From the NCBI RefSeq assembly GCF_000173735.1, contig NZ_ACCB01000005.1, positions 62,001 through 126,000 of the forward strand: a stretch of DNA of 64,000 bases. The letters are read 5' to 3'. This document shows positions 52,001 to 60,652 of this stretch, one piece after another. The stretch is from Yersinia aldovae ATCC 35236. Lineage in GTDB: Bacteria > Pseudomonadota > Gammaproteobacteria > Enterobacterales > Enterobacteriaceae. The notes under the pieces were generated by a model, which was not told where the DNA came from, did no database searches, and saw nothing but the letters and a program-made list of their open reading frames with translations. The position numbers were made by a program, and so were the translations under genes. Numbering within the stretch: the first letter of the stretch is position 1; each line of letters opens with the position of its first letter.

Positions 52001-53191
52001 TCACATTATCCGACATGCAAACCCTTTAAGATACAATCCTTCTGGATATGTCGCGATAACGGGGTGATCCGCTGCCTGACGGAACTGTTCTATGAATTGT
52101 ATATCATGGCCTGCATCTAATGCGGCATCGGCTAAAATTTTCTGGAATAAATCTGTTGGCATCAAACCAGAACAAGAGAAACTGAGCAGAATACCGCCCG
52201 GACGCAGAAGTTGAATAGCTAACATGTTGATATCTTTATAGCCACGGCAGGCACTGGCCAATTGGCTTTTGTTCTCAACAAATTTCGGCGGGTCCATAAT
52301 TATCATGTCAAACATTTCCCCTTGTGCGCGGTAGCTGCGCAGCAATTGGAACACATCATCACGAACAAACTCCGCTTTACTCAGGTCTAACTGATTTAAC
52401 TCAATGTTTTTCTTCGCAATATCCAGTGCGGATTGTGATGTGTCAACACTGATAACCTGTTGACAATTCCCCATCAGAGCGGCAACGGCAAAGGCTCCGG
52501 TATAAGAGAAGCAGTTTAGTACGCGGCGGCCTTCAGCATAATTACGTGCGGCTAGTCGGCTGTCGCGTTGGTCTAAATAAAAGCCTGTTTTATGACCCTG
52601 CTGAATATCAACCAGTATTTGCATACCATTTTCGCTGATAGGTAGCAGCTCAGGCGGCATTTCACCGCAAACCGTCCCTTGAGTGAGCGGCAAGCCTTCT
52701 TTTTTGCGAACAGAGACATCTGAACGATCGTAAATCGAACATTCTGGGTAGCAATATTGTAACGCGCTGACCAGTGTTTCTCGCTGATACTCAGCGCCAG
52801 CAGACAGTAGCTGCAATACCAGGAAGTTCTGGAAGCGGTCAATGGTGATACCTGGCAGGCTGTCGGATTCACCGGCGATCAGGCGATAGCCATTCAGACC
52901 ATCCCGTTTTGCCAGCCAGTCGCGCCAACGTTGTGCCTGTTGTAGACGGCGAATAAAAAAGTCGCGATCAATCATTTCATCTTGTTGGAACGTCCAGACG
53001 CGCGCTTGAATTTGTGATTCAGGCGAATAGGCGGCACGAGCCAGCCATTTCCCTTGGCTATCAAGGATATCAATGGTTTCACCGGAAAGTGCATCGCCTT
53101 CAAGACGTTCAACTGCACCAGAGAAAATCCACGGATGGCGACGAAGTAAGGATTTTTCACGTCCTTTGGCAAGAATCAGGCGTACTGTCAT
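52001..53191 (-). CDS. rlmI: 23S rRNA m5C1962 methyltransferase
   Basis: 396 residues, the E. coli length. An N-terminal PUA domain ([26 protein letters not shown]) precedes a SAM methyltransferase core ([13 protein letters not shown]) with the catalytic motif MDPPKF and FSCSG. It lies upstream of hspQ on the same strand and is divergent from yccX. Confidence 0.96.
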   Translation of the reverse strand: MTVRLILAKGREKSLLRRHPWIFSGAVERLEGDALSGETIDILDSQGKWLARAAYSPESQIQARVWTFQQDEMIDRDFFIRRLQQAQRWRDWLAKRDGLNGYRLIAGESDSLPGITIDRFQNFLVLQLLSAGAEYQRETLVSALQYCYPECSIYDRSDVSVRKKEGLPLTQGTVCGEMPPELLPISENGMQILVDIQQGHKTGFYLDQRDSRLAARNYAEGRRVLNCFSYTGAFAVAALMGNCQQVISVDTSQSALDIAKKNIELNQLDLSKAEFVRDDVFQLLRSYRAQGEMFDMIIMDPPKFVENKSQLASACRGYKDINMLAIQLLRPGGILLSFSCSGLMPTDLFQKILADAALDAGHDIQFIEQFRQAADHPVIATYPEGLYLKGFACRIM

Positions 53192-53282
53192 AATAAGGTG
53201 GCTGCCAGCTAGGTAAAAAAGAGCGGTATTGTCGGAGTATGTACCGGAAAATGCAAATTATCACGTTGATTGAGGTCTCAAT

Positions 53283-53561
53283 ATGCCAAAAGTATGCACT
53301 TGTGCGTATGTTTACGGTGTGGTCCAAGGCGTAGGATTTCGTTATAACACTCAGCGGCAGGCTCAAGAACTGGGCGTTACGGGCTATGCCAGAAATTGTG
53401 ACGATGGCAGTGTAGAAGTTGTCGCTTGTGGTGAGCTGCAAGCGGTTGATGAATTAATCGCGTGGTTTAAACAAGGGGGGCCACGGGGGGCAAGAGTTGA
53501 TCGCGTGTTGACCGAGCCTTATCCGCCCACTGAGTTTGATAAATTCAAAATTCGCTATTAA
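53283..53561 (+). CDS. yccX: Acylphosphatase
   Basis: 92 residues; hydrolyses acylphosphates. Catalytic Arg20 in [13 protein letters not shown] and Asn38 in [12 protein letters not shown] are in place. Its stop is 21 bases from the stop of the convergent tusE. The order rlmI-yccX-tusE is as in E. coli. Confidence 0.95.
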   Translation: MPKVCTCAYVYGVVQGVGFRYNTQRQAQELGVTGYARNCDDGSVEVVACGELQAVDELIAWFKQGGPRGARVDRVLTEPYPPTEFDKFKIRY

Positions 53562-53582
53562 TCCGGTTTAGCGTGTCACGGG

Positions 53583-53912
53583 CTAGATACATTTAACCGG
53601 TTTAGGTAATCCTGCAATTTTAGTCGCTTGCTTAGCCGGGCCTTGTGGGAATAAACGATAGAGATAGCGGCTATTACCTTTTTCTTCGCCATATTTCTGT
53701 GACATGGCTTTTACCAGCATCCTGATTGCAGGAGAGGTATTGAATTCCAAATAAAATGCGCGCACGAAACGCACCACTTCCCAGTGTGGTTCGGTGAGAA
53801 TGATGCCTTCTTGCTCTGCCAGTAACGGAACCAGAGCTTCACTCCAGTCTGCACTGTTTTTTAAATAACCTTGCGCGTCGATCTCAATCGCCCGACCTTC
53901 AAACTCCAACAT
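53583..53912 (-). CDS. tusE: Sulfur-relay protein TusE
   Basis: 109 residues of the DsrC/TusE family. It takes persulfide sulfur from TusBCD and passes it to MnmA for 2-thiolation of mnm5s2U34 in tRNA. The penultimate Cys108 (PKPVKCI), the sulfur carrier, is present. In E. coli yccA lies between tusE and the serine tRNA gene; here the 217 bases between them hold no such gene. Confidence 0.95.
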   Translation of the reverse strand: MLEFEGRAIEIDAQGYLKNSADWSEALVPLLAEQEGIILTEPHWEVVRFVRAFYLEFNTSPAIRMLVKAMSQKYGEEKGNSRYLYRLFPQGPAKQATKIAGLPKPVKCI

Positions 53913-54129
53913 ACAACCTCAATGATTCAGTCAATGAAACGGTGGTTAATTTAGCAAACATTTGCCTCTACCCCAAAGAAGTCTGTATTCCCGTGGTAAA
54001 ACCTATAGTTTGAGTGTATCGGAGTGATGATAAATGCATCACTCGATAATCAGATGGTGGCTTTTTGGCCGATTAAACGCAAACATGCTTTACAAGCGGC
54101 AAGGCTGTGTTTATAGTTCGGCTCGTTGC

Positions 54130-54217
54130 GGAGGGGTGGCCGAGTGGCTGAAGGCAACGGTCTTGAAAACCGTCGACGGGAAACCGTTCGAGAGTTCGAA
54201 TCTCTCCTCCTCCGCCA
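54130..54217 (+). tRNA. serT: tRNA-Ser (anticodon TGA)
   Basis: An 88-base class II tRNA with an encoded CCA end. The acceptor stem GGAGGGG pairs with CTCCTCC (one G-U); the anticodon stem ACGGT/ACCGT encloses CTTGAAA with TGA at 54164-54166. A variable arm and a T arm with TTCGAAT follow. It decodes UCA and related codons. It sits at the E. coli serT locus and marks the end of the conserved synteny. Confidence 0.97.
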
Positions 54218-54221
54218 TATC

Positions 54222-54255
54222 AAACCCTGGTCTCATGAAAAGACTGGGGTTTTTT
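54222..54255 (+). terminator. Terminator after tRNA-Ser
   Basis: AAACCCTGGTCT pairs with AGACTGGGGTTT (two G-U pairs) and a T run follows. Confidence 0.8.
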
Positions 54256-54595
54256 GTTTGTATTTTTCTCGAGATGCTTTTGTCTTGGTTCAAGGTGGGT
54301 ACAACAAATGCCATCACCACCGGTTGGCAATAATTTATCTGAATATGGAATAGATAGCAGTAATACGGGTTTCCATAGCAGCCTGTTTTACCTTTTATTC
54401 TCTGGTTTATAATATTCAATTTATTGAGGTAGAGGACGTAAGGAATTAAAGATAGTCACCCGCCGGATTGATAATAATATGATATACCTGCCTGCTTTCG
54501 GGGTAACGCTGATTACGTGAACTTTGATATATTATGTTGTGGTCTCCATTGCTGCGCTGGCATTTTTTAGGAGACGTTAAATTACAGGAGAAGTA

Positions 54596-54780
54596 ATGAC
54601 TTCTTATTACACGGTTAATTTTGTGCCATAGCCAGTATGATGATACTTTCAACCATATTATTTAATATTCCTCTAAATGGTAATAATATACGTGCTTTAA
54701 ATGCCGTGATGATGGGGGTGTTAGTATGGATATCTTACTTTATTTTATCCACGCGTATTGCTGTTGTATTTCATAAGTAA
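54596..54780 (+). pseudogene. Small membrane-protein ORF, apparently frameshifted
   Basis: AGGAG six bases upstream of the ATG at 54596 opens MTSYYTVNF, then stops after two more codons. One extra T in the four-T run (54619-54622) would join it to the open frame CAIASMMILSTILFN...VFHK ending at 54780. That gives a 61-residue protein with two membrane segments (about 6-26 and 36-56). Alternatively the 47-residue part from the ATG at 54637 stands alone. I do not recognise it. Confidence 0.4.
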
Positions 54781-54975
54781 ATTAACGAGATACTGATGGT
54801 AATGAGCCGAGGTATGGTGACATGTAATCTGCTCAGGCAATAACGTGATTATCAAGATAGGTCGAAAAGTCTATGCCTGAGGTAAGTAGGCTTTGTCAAA
54901 TCGTAGATGCTCTTAAGTATAGATTACCTCACACTTTAATCGAACACTGACTGGCCCCTTTAACGTTAGTAAATT

Positions 54976-54998
54976 TGTGATATAATATATATATCACA
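54976..54998. promoter_or_regulatory. Inverted repeat over the -10 of the DUF1622 gene
   Basis: TGTGATATA (54976-54984) and TATATCACA (54990-54998) are exact inverted arms. A perfect TATAAT lies inside at 54981-54986, 36 bases before the start of the DUF1622 gene. The layout is that of a repressor operator; it is not a CRP site because the spacing is wrong. Confidence 0.5.
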
Positions 54999-55021
54999 CT
55001 CAACATAAGATATGTATAAAT

Positions 55022-55363
55022 ATGACCATTGCTATTTTTATTACCTACTCGGCTATTGCACTGAATGTTATTAGTGTCCTTGTTTTATTATTCGGCGTGG
55101 TTAAATGTATATTTTCATTTGTTAAGAATGAGTTTTCATCCAGAAAGTCACGACTGCAAGATATCCGAGTTGAGCTTGGTGGTTATATCTTATTGTCGCT
55201 AGAGATTCTGATACCGGCAGATATATTAAAAACGATTATAGAGCCTACCTATGAAGACTTGATCATTTTAGGTTCTATCGTTCTAATTCGAACAGTTTTA
55301 TCGATATCACTTGCTAAAGAAATAAAATCAATTAGTGATGAAAGAAAAAATACTGACAGCTGA
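55022..55363 (+). CDS. DUF1622-type small membrane protein
   Basis: 113 residues with three predicted membrane segments (about 3-28, 51-71, 77-97). VELGGYILLSLEILIPADILKTI is characteristic of the DUF1622 family. Function is unknown. No good ribosome binding site is visible, but the upstream promoter-like inverted repeat supports expression. It sits alone in the accessory region after the tRNA gene. Confidence 0.8.
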   Translation: MTIAIFITYSAIALNVISVLVLLFGVVKCIFSFVKNEFSSRKSRLQDIRVELGGYILLSLEILIPADILKTIIEPTYEDLIILGSIVLIRTVLSISLAKEIKSISDERKNTDS

Positions 55364-55476
55364 TGAACGTAATGGGGGCTAGCATGAGTATATTCGCGAC
55401 TGAAGCCAGACGCGAATATTAACGCTGAGAAGGAGCCGTGCTCCTCATGCCTTTTATTGACCGTGAAATGATTTCA

Positions 55477-56730
55477 TCAGGCTGGTTCAGTTCTGACAAG
55501 CATGTTACGCATATCATTGCCACTGGGTGTCTGGTGGATACGCAGATCAAATTCGCTTGTCACTGCAAAAATATGGTCAAAGATATCCGCCTGAATGTTT
55601 TCATATTCCAGCCATGCAGTGGTATTAGTGAAAACATAAATTTCTAGTGGTAAGCCTTCTGGTGTTGGAGCCAACTGGCGCACCATTAGCGTCATATTCT
55701 GATGAATCCCCGGATGAGCCTGCAAATAAGCGACCAGATAGGCGCGTAAGGTGCCGACATTGGTCAGGCGGCGGCCATTGAGGGGCGAGTTTAGGTCAAT
55801 GTCAATCTGCTGATTATAGTGTTTTAGTTCCTGAGTTTTTGCGCTGAGGTAACGCGATAGTAGCGGGTTGCGGTGCAGGCGTTGTTGTTCTTGTTCTGAT
55901 AAGAAATGCACGCTGGTAATATCGATATTGATGCTGCGTTTAATGCGCCGGCCGCCGGATTCAGACATTGAGCGCCAGTTTTTGAAAGAGTCTGAAATCA
56001 GAGCATAAGTTGGAATGGTGGTGATGGTGTTGTCCCAATTTCGCACTTTTACTGTCGTCAGGCCAATATCGGTTACCGCGCCGTCAGCACCATATTTTGG
56101 CATCTCCAGCCAGTCGCCGATTTTTAGCATATTGTTAGCCGAAAGCTGAATCCCTGCGACCAGCCCCAGAATAGGGTCTTTAAAGACCAACATCAGTACC
56201 GCAGTCATTGCCCCTAAGCCGCTGAGCAGCAAGAGCGGGGATCTCCCCATTAATAATGAAACAATCATGATACCGACAAATATTGCGGCTACTAACTTCA
56301 GCCCCTGGAATATGCCGCGTAACGGTAATTGCTGAGTGATAGGGCTTTGGCGCAGTAGCGTCAGCAGCGTATCAAGTAATGAGAACAGTGCCAGTAGCGC
56401 GAAGGCCATAATCCATACTTGCGCCGCAGTCGCGATAACGGCCTGCGTCTGGCTGCCGTTTTGCAACCACAGCACGGCTTGAAGGTTGATGATTATCCCT
56501 TGCAGCAGCAGCGCCACACGTTGAAATAGCTTATGTTGGGTGATGGCTTGCTGCCAAATGCGTTGTGATTGCTGGCCACGATTCTGGAGGGGAGTTACCA
56601 CCACTCGGTGCAGCACCAGGTGAATAACGACAGATATCAATAGAATCAAACCAATGACCAGCATCAGTGACACCACATCGCTGAATTCAAGACCCAACGT
56701 TGCCAACCATTGGCTTATTTGTTGTTGCAC
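55477..56730 (-). CDS. ybdG: MscS-family mechanosensitive channel, YbdG type
   Basis: About 417 residues, near the length of E. coli YbdG (415). Five N-terminal membrane segments precede the MscS pore and beta domain ([58 protein letters not shown]). It protects against osmotic shock; the E. coli homologue is reported to give a miniconductance (MscM) activity. I chose the GTG at 56730, with AAGGAG six bases upstream, because its product begins QQQISQW, like E. coli. An ATG at 56757 would add nine residues. In E. coli ybdG is at a different locus. Confidence 0.9.
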   Translation of the reverse strand: MQQQISQWLATLGLEFSDVVSLMLVIGLILLISVVIHLVLHRVVVTPLQNRGQQSQRIWQQAITQHKLFQRVALLLQGIIINLQAVLWLQNGSQTQAVIATAAQVWIMAFALLALFSLLDTLLTLLRQSPITQQLPLRGIFQGLKLVAAIFVGIMIVSLLMGRSPLLLLSGLGAMTAVLMLVFKDPILGLVAGIQLSANNMLKIGDWLEMPKYGADGAVTDIGLTTVKVRNWDNTITTIPTYALISDSFKNWRSMSESGGRRIKRSINIDITSVHFLSEQEQQRLHRNPLLSRYLSAKTQELKHYNQQIDIDLNSPLNGRRLTNVGTLRAYLVAYLQAHPGIHQNMTLMVRQLAPTPEGLPLEIYVFTNTTAWLEYENIQADIFDHIFAVTSEFDLRIHQTPSGNDMRNMLVRTEPA

Positions 56731-56884
56731 GACAAGCTCCTTTAAAACATGAGTCACTCGCCCATGACAGCGATGGCCCGATATAACTAAAGCCCCTTAG
56801 CCTAAAGGCAACAGGCCGTGATGTATGTCTGTTTACTCTTTTTTACATTATGAGTCGTATGAGCTACGACTGAATATGATTTAA

Positions 56885-57277
56885 ATGGCGGTATTTGCCA
56901 TTGTTATATTGGCTCCCGACGTTGTCGCTGATATTTTTTCGTCGCCACGTCCACCGCGTTTTTTGTGTGCGTAATCGGTGTGATGGGAGTGGTTGTTGCT
57001 GATAATAAGTCTATTTATTCTCCCCCCTTGGTACGATTATTTCCAGTCTTGGCGCAAGGGAGTGATTTGAATCTGATGTTGCAGGTTCTCACACTGATTT
57101 TCCATCCTCCTCTGCTTTACCTTGGTTTTGCCGTTACCTGAAGGGCGAAATGGTCGCTGTATCGCGCGCTACAACGGCCCTTGGGTAGCGCTCGCGAGGC
57201 GCTTGCTGACCTGCGGAATCTTATTGGGAGCGGGGGGGTTACTTTCGCTGTTGGTACGGCTGGTGCTGTATGGGTGA
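56885..57277 (+). pseudogene. Remnant of a cytochrome c heme-lyase gene (ccmF/nrfE)
   Basis: The frame open from 56932 to the TGA at 57139-57141 reads FFVATST...[33 protein letters not shown]. This closely parallels the CcmF/NrfE segment [28 protein letters not shown]. One base out of frame, 57173-57277 reads GPWVALARRLLTCGILLGAG, like the following CcmF segment RPWTLAAWVFLTLGIVLGSA. The WWFWDPVEN heme-handling motif and the rest of the gene are missing. A decayed internal fragment; not functional. Confidence 0.65.
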
Positions 57278-57340
57278 GCAGACGTGGGTGATGCAGGTGC
57301 GCCAGAGCTGTAGATTGGCAGAAAATCGTAAATCACAGGC

Positions 57341-57374
57341 AAAAAAAACCCTTACCAATCTCATTTGGTAAGGG
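57341..57374 (-). terminator. Strong minus-strand terminator
   Basis: CCCTTACCAA (57349-57358) pairs with TTGGTAAGGG (57365-57374), and on the minus strand eight T follow (plus-strand A run 57341-57348). No protein gene on the minus strand leads into it, which suggests a small RNA. Confidence 0.85.
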
Positions 57375-57400
57375 ATGCCAATTCGGCCAACACCAGGGAA
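57341..57400 (-). ncRNA. Candidate small RNA (possible YenS-like)
   Basis: A perfect TATAAT on the minus strand (57408-57403) with a weak -35 is followed by about 55 bases and the terminator at 57341-57374. A perfect palindrome, TGACTTAAGTCA (57448-57459), lies upstream as a possible operator. No ORF is present. From memory, YenR of Y. enterocolitica activates a small RNA, YenS, that lowers yenI expression; whether this is it is inference. The 5' end is uncertain, and a longer transcript starting upstream is possible. Confidence 0.35.
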
Positions 57401-57447
57401 ACATTATAACCGTTTAATTATCATACGATAAATTTGGTTAAGCAGTA

Positions 57448-57459
57448 TGACTTAAGTCA
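57448..57459. promoter_or_regulatory. Palindrome upstream of the candidate small RNA
   Basis: TGACTTAAGTCA is a perfect 12-base palindrome, about 55 bases upstream of the presumed start of the small RNA. It could be a LuxR-type or other operator. The DNA from 57460 to 58010 holds no gene that I can support; GCTAGCCTTAGGTCTAG near 57832 is a second imperfect palindrome. Confidence 0.35.
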
Positions 57460-58010
57460 AGTTTATCAAATATACATTAATAAGTTTAATGTTTATACGG
57501 GCAGGAATCATTTTTTTACGTGATAGGCGAATTTTGAGCCGAGTTAGCATCGGGTGTAAGAAGCTGAGAGCTAGCACTTGTTGGGTTTGGAATGAATGGC
57601 TGTGAGGAAAAATTGTGGGAAGTGAACGTTACGACCATCTGAATGTGAAGGCATCCAGATGGCGGGGTAAAACGACTAACTGTGGACTAAAAAGTCCCCT
57701 GGTGATGGCGAAGATTTATTCTTTTCAGACTAACTTTCTTAGCAATAGTAAGCTAAGATATTAGTTCTATTATATTCAATATTTATTTTCTAAAGCAAAA
57801 ATAGTTTAATAAACATGGGGTAATAATAATAGCTAGCCTTAGGTCTAGTTTGTTGAGCTATACTTTAGTCTAGGTGCTTTTATTTTTAATTTGTAAATCA
57901 ACGCTGAATATCAGATCGAGGGGTAGACTATTTTTCACGCTGATTTCTATTGAAAATAACGCGATAAAATTGTACTGTTGGGTGTCTGTATAGAGTAGAT
58001 TTGGCTTGTT

Positions 58011-58750
58011 ATGATAATTGATTATTTTGATAATGAAAGCATTAATGAAGACATAAATAACTATATTCAACGCAGAATAAAGTCTTACGGCGATCTTCGT
58101 TATTCTTATTTGGTGATAAATAAGAAAACACCTTTACATCCAGCAATTATCTCAAATTATCCATTGGATTGGGTAAAGAAATACAAAAAGAACAGTTATC
58201 ATCTTATTGATCCGGTCATTCTGACAGCAAAGGATAAAGTCGCCCCCTTTGCATGGGATGACAACTCGGTGATAGACAGAAAGTCAACTGACTCTGCCGT
58301 GTTCAATCTGGCCAGAGAGTACAATATTATTAATGGCTATACGTTTGTTCTACATGATAACAATAATAATATGGCAACACTGAATATTTCCAATGGCAGT
58401 GATGACAGTATTTATTTTGATGAAAGCATTGAAGTTAATAAAAGAAAAAATACAAATGTTGCTCATCCTGACACATGACAAAATGTTAGGCTTGTATAAA
58501 TAAAAAAAGAAATGAAAACAATGAGTTGCATAAAAAAGAGAATGCGAGAGAGATATTTTCTCCTCGGGAAAATGAGATTTTATACTGGGCCAGCGTAGGT
58601 AAAACTTACTCAGAGATTTCTATAATATTGGGAATAAAGAGAAGTACAGTTAAATTCCATATTGGTAATGTGGTCAGGAAGTTGGGTGTTCTAAATGCCA
58701 AGCATGCGATAAGGCTTGGCATCGAGTTACAACTTATCAAACCTACTTGA
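58011..58750 (+). pseudogene. yenR: LuxR-type quorum-sensing regulator YenR, broken by two frameshifts
   Basis: The ATG at 58011 opens [19 protein letters not shown], a LuxR autoinducer-binding domain (WDDN, HLIDPVI), to about residue 142. A +1 base in the A-rich tract 58440-58450 then leads to a stop at 58476. A middle piece ([15 protein letters not shown]) lies in the second frame. The third frame from about 58502 encodes the whole HTH domain ([32 protein letters not shown]) to 58750. Removing one A and one base near 58501 restores one gene of about 245 residues. The 3' end overlaps yenI by eight bases. Y. enterocolitica has an intact gene. Confidence 0.85.
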
Positions 58751-59387
58751 TGAAATCAGGCACGATGATAGGCCATGTTTCAAGTAGCTCAGGATCAACG
58801 TGATGCACTCTGCGAATCTTATTTATTAACTGCTGTTGGCTATCGATATCAATGCCTAAATTTAATAGATAAATAACTTCATTTTTTTCTGATTCGCCCT
58901 GGTTTAGTACGGTGATATTCCAGCCAGATCGTTTCAGTAAGATATACATACCTCTACTGACAACAGTCAATATTCCTTTGTATCCACGGCTTCTGGCATA
59001 GTTCACCATAGCTAAAAACAGAATTGTGCTAAGAGAACTATTATTGCCTACTATATCTCTTGCTAATGCTTTTTCAACAAAGAAACGGCTGGATTCGATA
59101 AATCCTTCTACAGGTAAATCAAGGTCAGAAAAGTAAGGGGCGAAAGGCCCGGTGATCATGGTTGGATATCTCATTTCAATAAAGCGAACGCTGCAAACAA
59201 TAGTATCCTCTATTGTTCCCAATATATAATTTGTATTCTCATCATCATATTGATCGCTTTCTCTGCCATCAATACATGTCACTTTCCAATCAAGTCGATC
59301 CTTAAAAGTTATTTTTCTAAGTGTGAAGATCTCATCTAATTTTCTGTCGGGCATATTATTAAAGTTTACGTTAAATAGTTTTAACAT
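58743..59387 (-). CDS. yenI: Acyl-homoserine-lactone synthase YenI
   Basis: 214 residues from the ATG at 59387 ([20 protein letters not shown]), very close to YenI of Y. enterocolitica. It makes N-acyl-homoserine lactones, mainly C6 and 3-oxo-C6, from SAM and acyl-ACP. The conserved N-terminal Arg and Trp ([12 protein letters not shown]), [11 protein letters not shown], and SRFFVEKA are intact. The Shine-Dalgarno sequence is weak (TTTGG). It is convergent with yenR and overlaps it at the 3' end. ATCGTACACGAT (59420-59431), a near-palindrome, lies upstream. Confidence 0.95.
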   Translation of the reverse strand: MLKLFNVNFNNMPDRKLDEIFTLRKITFKDRLDWKVTCIDGRESDQYDDENTNYILGTIEDTIVCSVRFIEMRYPTMITGPFAPYFSDLDLPVEGFIESSRFFVEKALARDIVGNNSSLSTILFLAMVNYARSRGYKGILTVVSRGMYILLKRSGWNITVLNQGESEKNEVIYLLNLGIDIDSQQQLINKIRRVHHVDPELLETWPIIVPDFIK

Positions 59388-59687
59388 AATGAAAACCAAA
59401 GTTATTTAAGTAAACCAGCATCGTACACGATCTCAGTCAGTTAGTGCAAACATTGAACGAGCTGAAATGACGATATGAATTATCCTTGTATGCCAGCATT
59501 GGAGTATTGTTGCCTGATAATTTACCCGAAGATATCAGAGCATGTTTTTTGTTCATATGTTCAATATGTGCGGTACGGTAGGAAAGTAAGATAGTTTTTA
59601 GATAAAAAGTGACATTCAGCAGGACTTTTTAGCAAGAAATGGTTATAACGAAACATCATTTCATTTTAGTTTGAAAAGGATGTCAGA

Positions 59688-60620
59688 GTGGACCGTAGTA
59701 CTCTGCTTTTTACCCATAAAAAATTCGTTTTCCTCGCAGCCGCATTCTGTTGTCTGCTATGGGGGAGTGCCTATCCCGCCATAAAAACGGGTTATGTGCT
59801 GTTTAATATTGCAGCGGATGATATTCCTGGCAAAATTGTGTTTGCGGGTTATCGTTTTTTATTGGCTGGAATTGCGTTGCTGCTTTTTGCAGTTGTTAGT
59901 GGCAAGGCGCTCGGGCGTCTAAGAAAGGGCCAGTTTAAGCAGATAGCTATTCTGGGGCTGACGCAAACCACCTTACAATATGCCTTTTTCTATATTGGCC
60001 TTGCTTATACCTCCGGTGTAAAAGGCTCGATCATGAATGCTACCGGGACATTTTTCAGTGTGCTGCTAGCTCATTACCTTTATAAAAATGACCGTTTAAC
60101 ATCAAACAAAGTGATTGGTTGCATATTAGGTTTTGCTGGCGTCATGATAGTGAATTTCAGTTCCGGCCTGATGAATTTTACTTTTTCGCTGCCAGGGGAG
60201 GGATCGGTTGTATTAGCAGCATTTATTTTATCGGCTGCCAGTATTTATGGTAAGCGTATTTCACAAACGATGGACACCACCGTGATGACAGGTTACCAGC
60301 TTGCCATTGGCGGTTTTATTTTGACTGTCGGAGGGTATCTATTTGGTGGCAACTTGTCTGAGTTTGGCTGGCGCGCACTGCTATTACTCGGTTATCTGGT
60401 GCTGTTGTCGTCAGTTGCTTTTGCTCTGTGGAGTGTATTACTTAAATATAACCGCGTGGGCATGGTCGCACCGTTTAACTTTTTAATTCCTGTTTCCGGT
60501 GCCATCCTTTCGGCTATTTTCCTGGATGAAAGCATTTTAGAATGGAAATATGCCGCTGCGCTGATACTGGTTTGTATCGGGATCGTGTTGGTTAACCGAA
60601 TTAAACCGGATAAGGCGTAG
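59688..60620 (+). CDS. DMT-superfamily (EamA) transporter
   Basis: 310 residues, ten predicted membrane segments in two EamA repeats (first about 13-150, second about 165-300; YLVLLSSVAFALWSVLLKYNRVG is the second-repeat signature). A putative metabolite or drug exporter; the substrate cannot be inferred. The start is a GTG at 59688 with AAGGA eight bases upstream. It is convergent with nhaP2, with 32 bases between stops and no clear terminator. The 300 bases upstream (59388-59687) are AT-rich, with no other gene. Confidence 0.85.
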   Translation: MDRSTLLFTHKKFVFLAAAFCCLLWGSAYPAIKTGYVLFNIAADDIPGKIVFAGYRFLLAGIALLLFAVVSGKALGRLRKGQFKQIAILGLTQTTLQYAFFYIGLAYTSGVKGSIMNATGTFFSVLLAHYLYKNDRLTSNKVIGCILGFAGVMIVNFSSGLMNFTFSLPGEGSVVLAAFILSAASIYGKRISQTMDTTVMTGYQLAIGGFILTVGGYLFGGNLSEFGWRALLLLGYLVLLSSVAFALWSVLLKYNRVGMVAPFNFLIPVSGAILSAIFLDESILEWKYAAALILVCIGIVLVNRIKPDKA

Positions 60621-60652
60621 AGATAACGCCGCTGAATATAACCACAGTGACG

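Noticed and set aside
55438-55647. 69-residue plus-strand frame at the 3' end of ybdG
   Set aside because: Antisense to the conserved C-terminus of the MscS-family protein.
54218-59400. A complete genomic island or prophage behind tRNA-Ser
   Set aside because: No integrase, no phage genes and no duplicated tRNA end are visible, so only a synteny break is claimed.
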